This document shows, in pieces, positions 63,979 through 64,000 of a stretch of 64,000 nt of DNA. The translations under genes were made by a program, and so were the position numbers. Origin of the DNA: Candidatus Thiodiazotropha sp. CDECU1 (GTDB lineage Bacteria > Pseudomonadota > Gammaproteobacteria > Chromatiales > Chromatiaceae); assembly GCF_963455295.1 (NCBI RefSeq), contig NZ_OY734020.1:1674001-1738000 (forward strand), written 5' to 3'. Numbering within the stretch: position 1 is the first letter of the stretch; every line of letters begins with the position of its first letter. Under the pieces are notes generated by a model. That model did not search any database. It was not told the DNA's origin and worked only from the letters and a program-made list of their open reading frames with translations.

Positions 63979-64000
63979 CCAATAGCTGAGTTGGAGTATT

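Overview
The window looks like chromosomal DNA from a gammaproteobacterium, probably a free-living or symbiotic marine or sediment species of the Chromatiales type. This is inferred from gene content: a Gram-negative cell with outer-membrane porins, a betaine-type BCCT carrier, c-di-GMP signalling, standard uvrB/pcm/aspartate aminotransferase housekeeping genes and a chromosomal integron. No rRNA or species marker is present, so the taxonomy is only a suggestion.

Layout. (1) 1-10,534, all on the minus strand: a 13-gene operon for a membrane-bound, complex-I-like oxidoreductase with a complete Mrp-type antiporter module (MrpE, F, G, MbhD-like, B, C, D), a second antiporter-like subunit, NuoH/B/C/D-like subunits and an Fe-S subunit fused to a GltD-like domain that runs off the left edge. 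The large subunit keeps only the first cysteine of each pair that would bind NiFe, so this is an Ehr/Mbx-like ferredoxin or NAD(P)H oxidoreductase, not a hydrogenase. (2) 10.5-18.2 kb: small hypothetical genes, tRNA-Asn, a FimT/GspH pseudopilin, an aspartate aminotransferase, uvrB, pcm and tRNA-Val. (3) 18.3-28.6 kb: two signalling groups, a 1463-residue multi-PAS kinase with two response regulators (one GGDEF/EAL), then an HTH-receiver protein, an HD-GYP protein with a degenerate receiver, a YgbA-like protein and a PhnD-like binding protein. (4) 28.8-34.4 kb: a three-gene glucan/glucose operon (glucose 1-dehydrogenase-type SDR, glycogen debranching enzyme, GH63-type glucosidase).

(5) 34.4-48.5 kb is the accessory region. 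It has a RES/Xre toxin-antitoxin pair, a long integron integrase with an extra N-terminal domain, a cassette array whose attC sites can be matched one by one, a RAYT-type transposase, a remnant of an XRE-type protein, a TetR-controlled SDR/hydrolase/SRPBCC operon, two further cassettes encoding TIR-domain proteins (one with an unrecognised helical partner), a Fic protein, and three copies of a roughly 250-bp MITE-like repeat that bracket these modules.

(6) 48.5-57.4 kb: a gluconokinase-gluconolactonase fusion, an unrecognised 388-residue protein, a MarR regulator, a BCCT transporter, a porin and a periplasmic-sensor diguanylate cyclase. (7) 57.5-63.9 kb: a zinc-acquisition locus, znuA-zur-znuC-znuB leftward and a small His/Cys protein, an outer-membrane protein, a second binding protein and a second permease rightward, around one Zur-like palindrome.

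Links between regions: the debranching enzyme, glucosidase, glucose dehydrogenase and gluconolactonase-gluconokinase fusion can together turn storage glucan into 6-phosphogluconate. REP-type paired palindromes occur near both ends of the window, and a RAYT transposase, the enzyme family linked to REP spread, lies in the accessory region. The strongest candidate for something undescribed is the integron-borne TIR plus helical-protein cassette; the Ehr/Mbx-like complex is the best supported large system.
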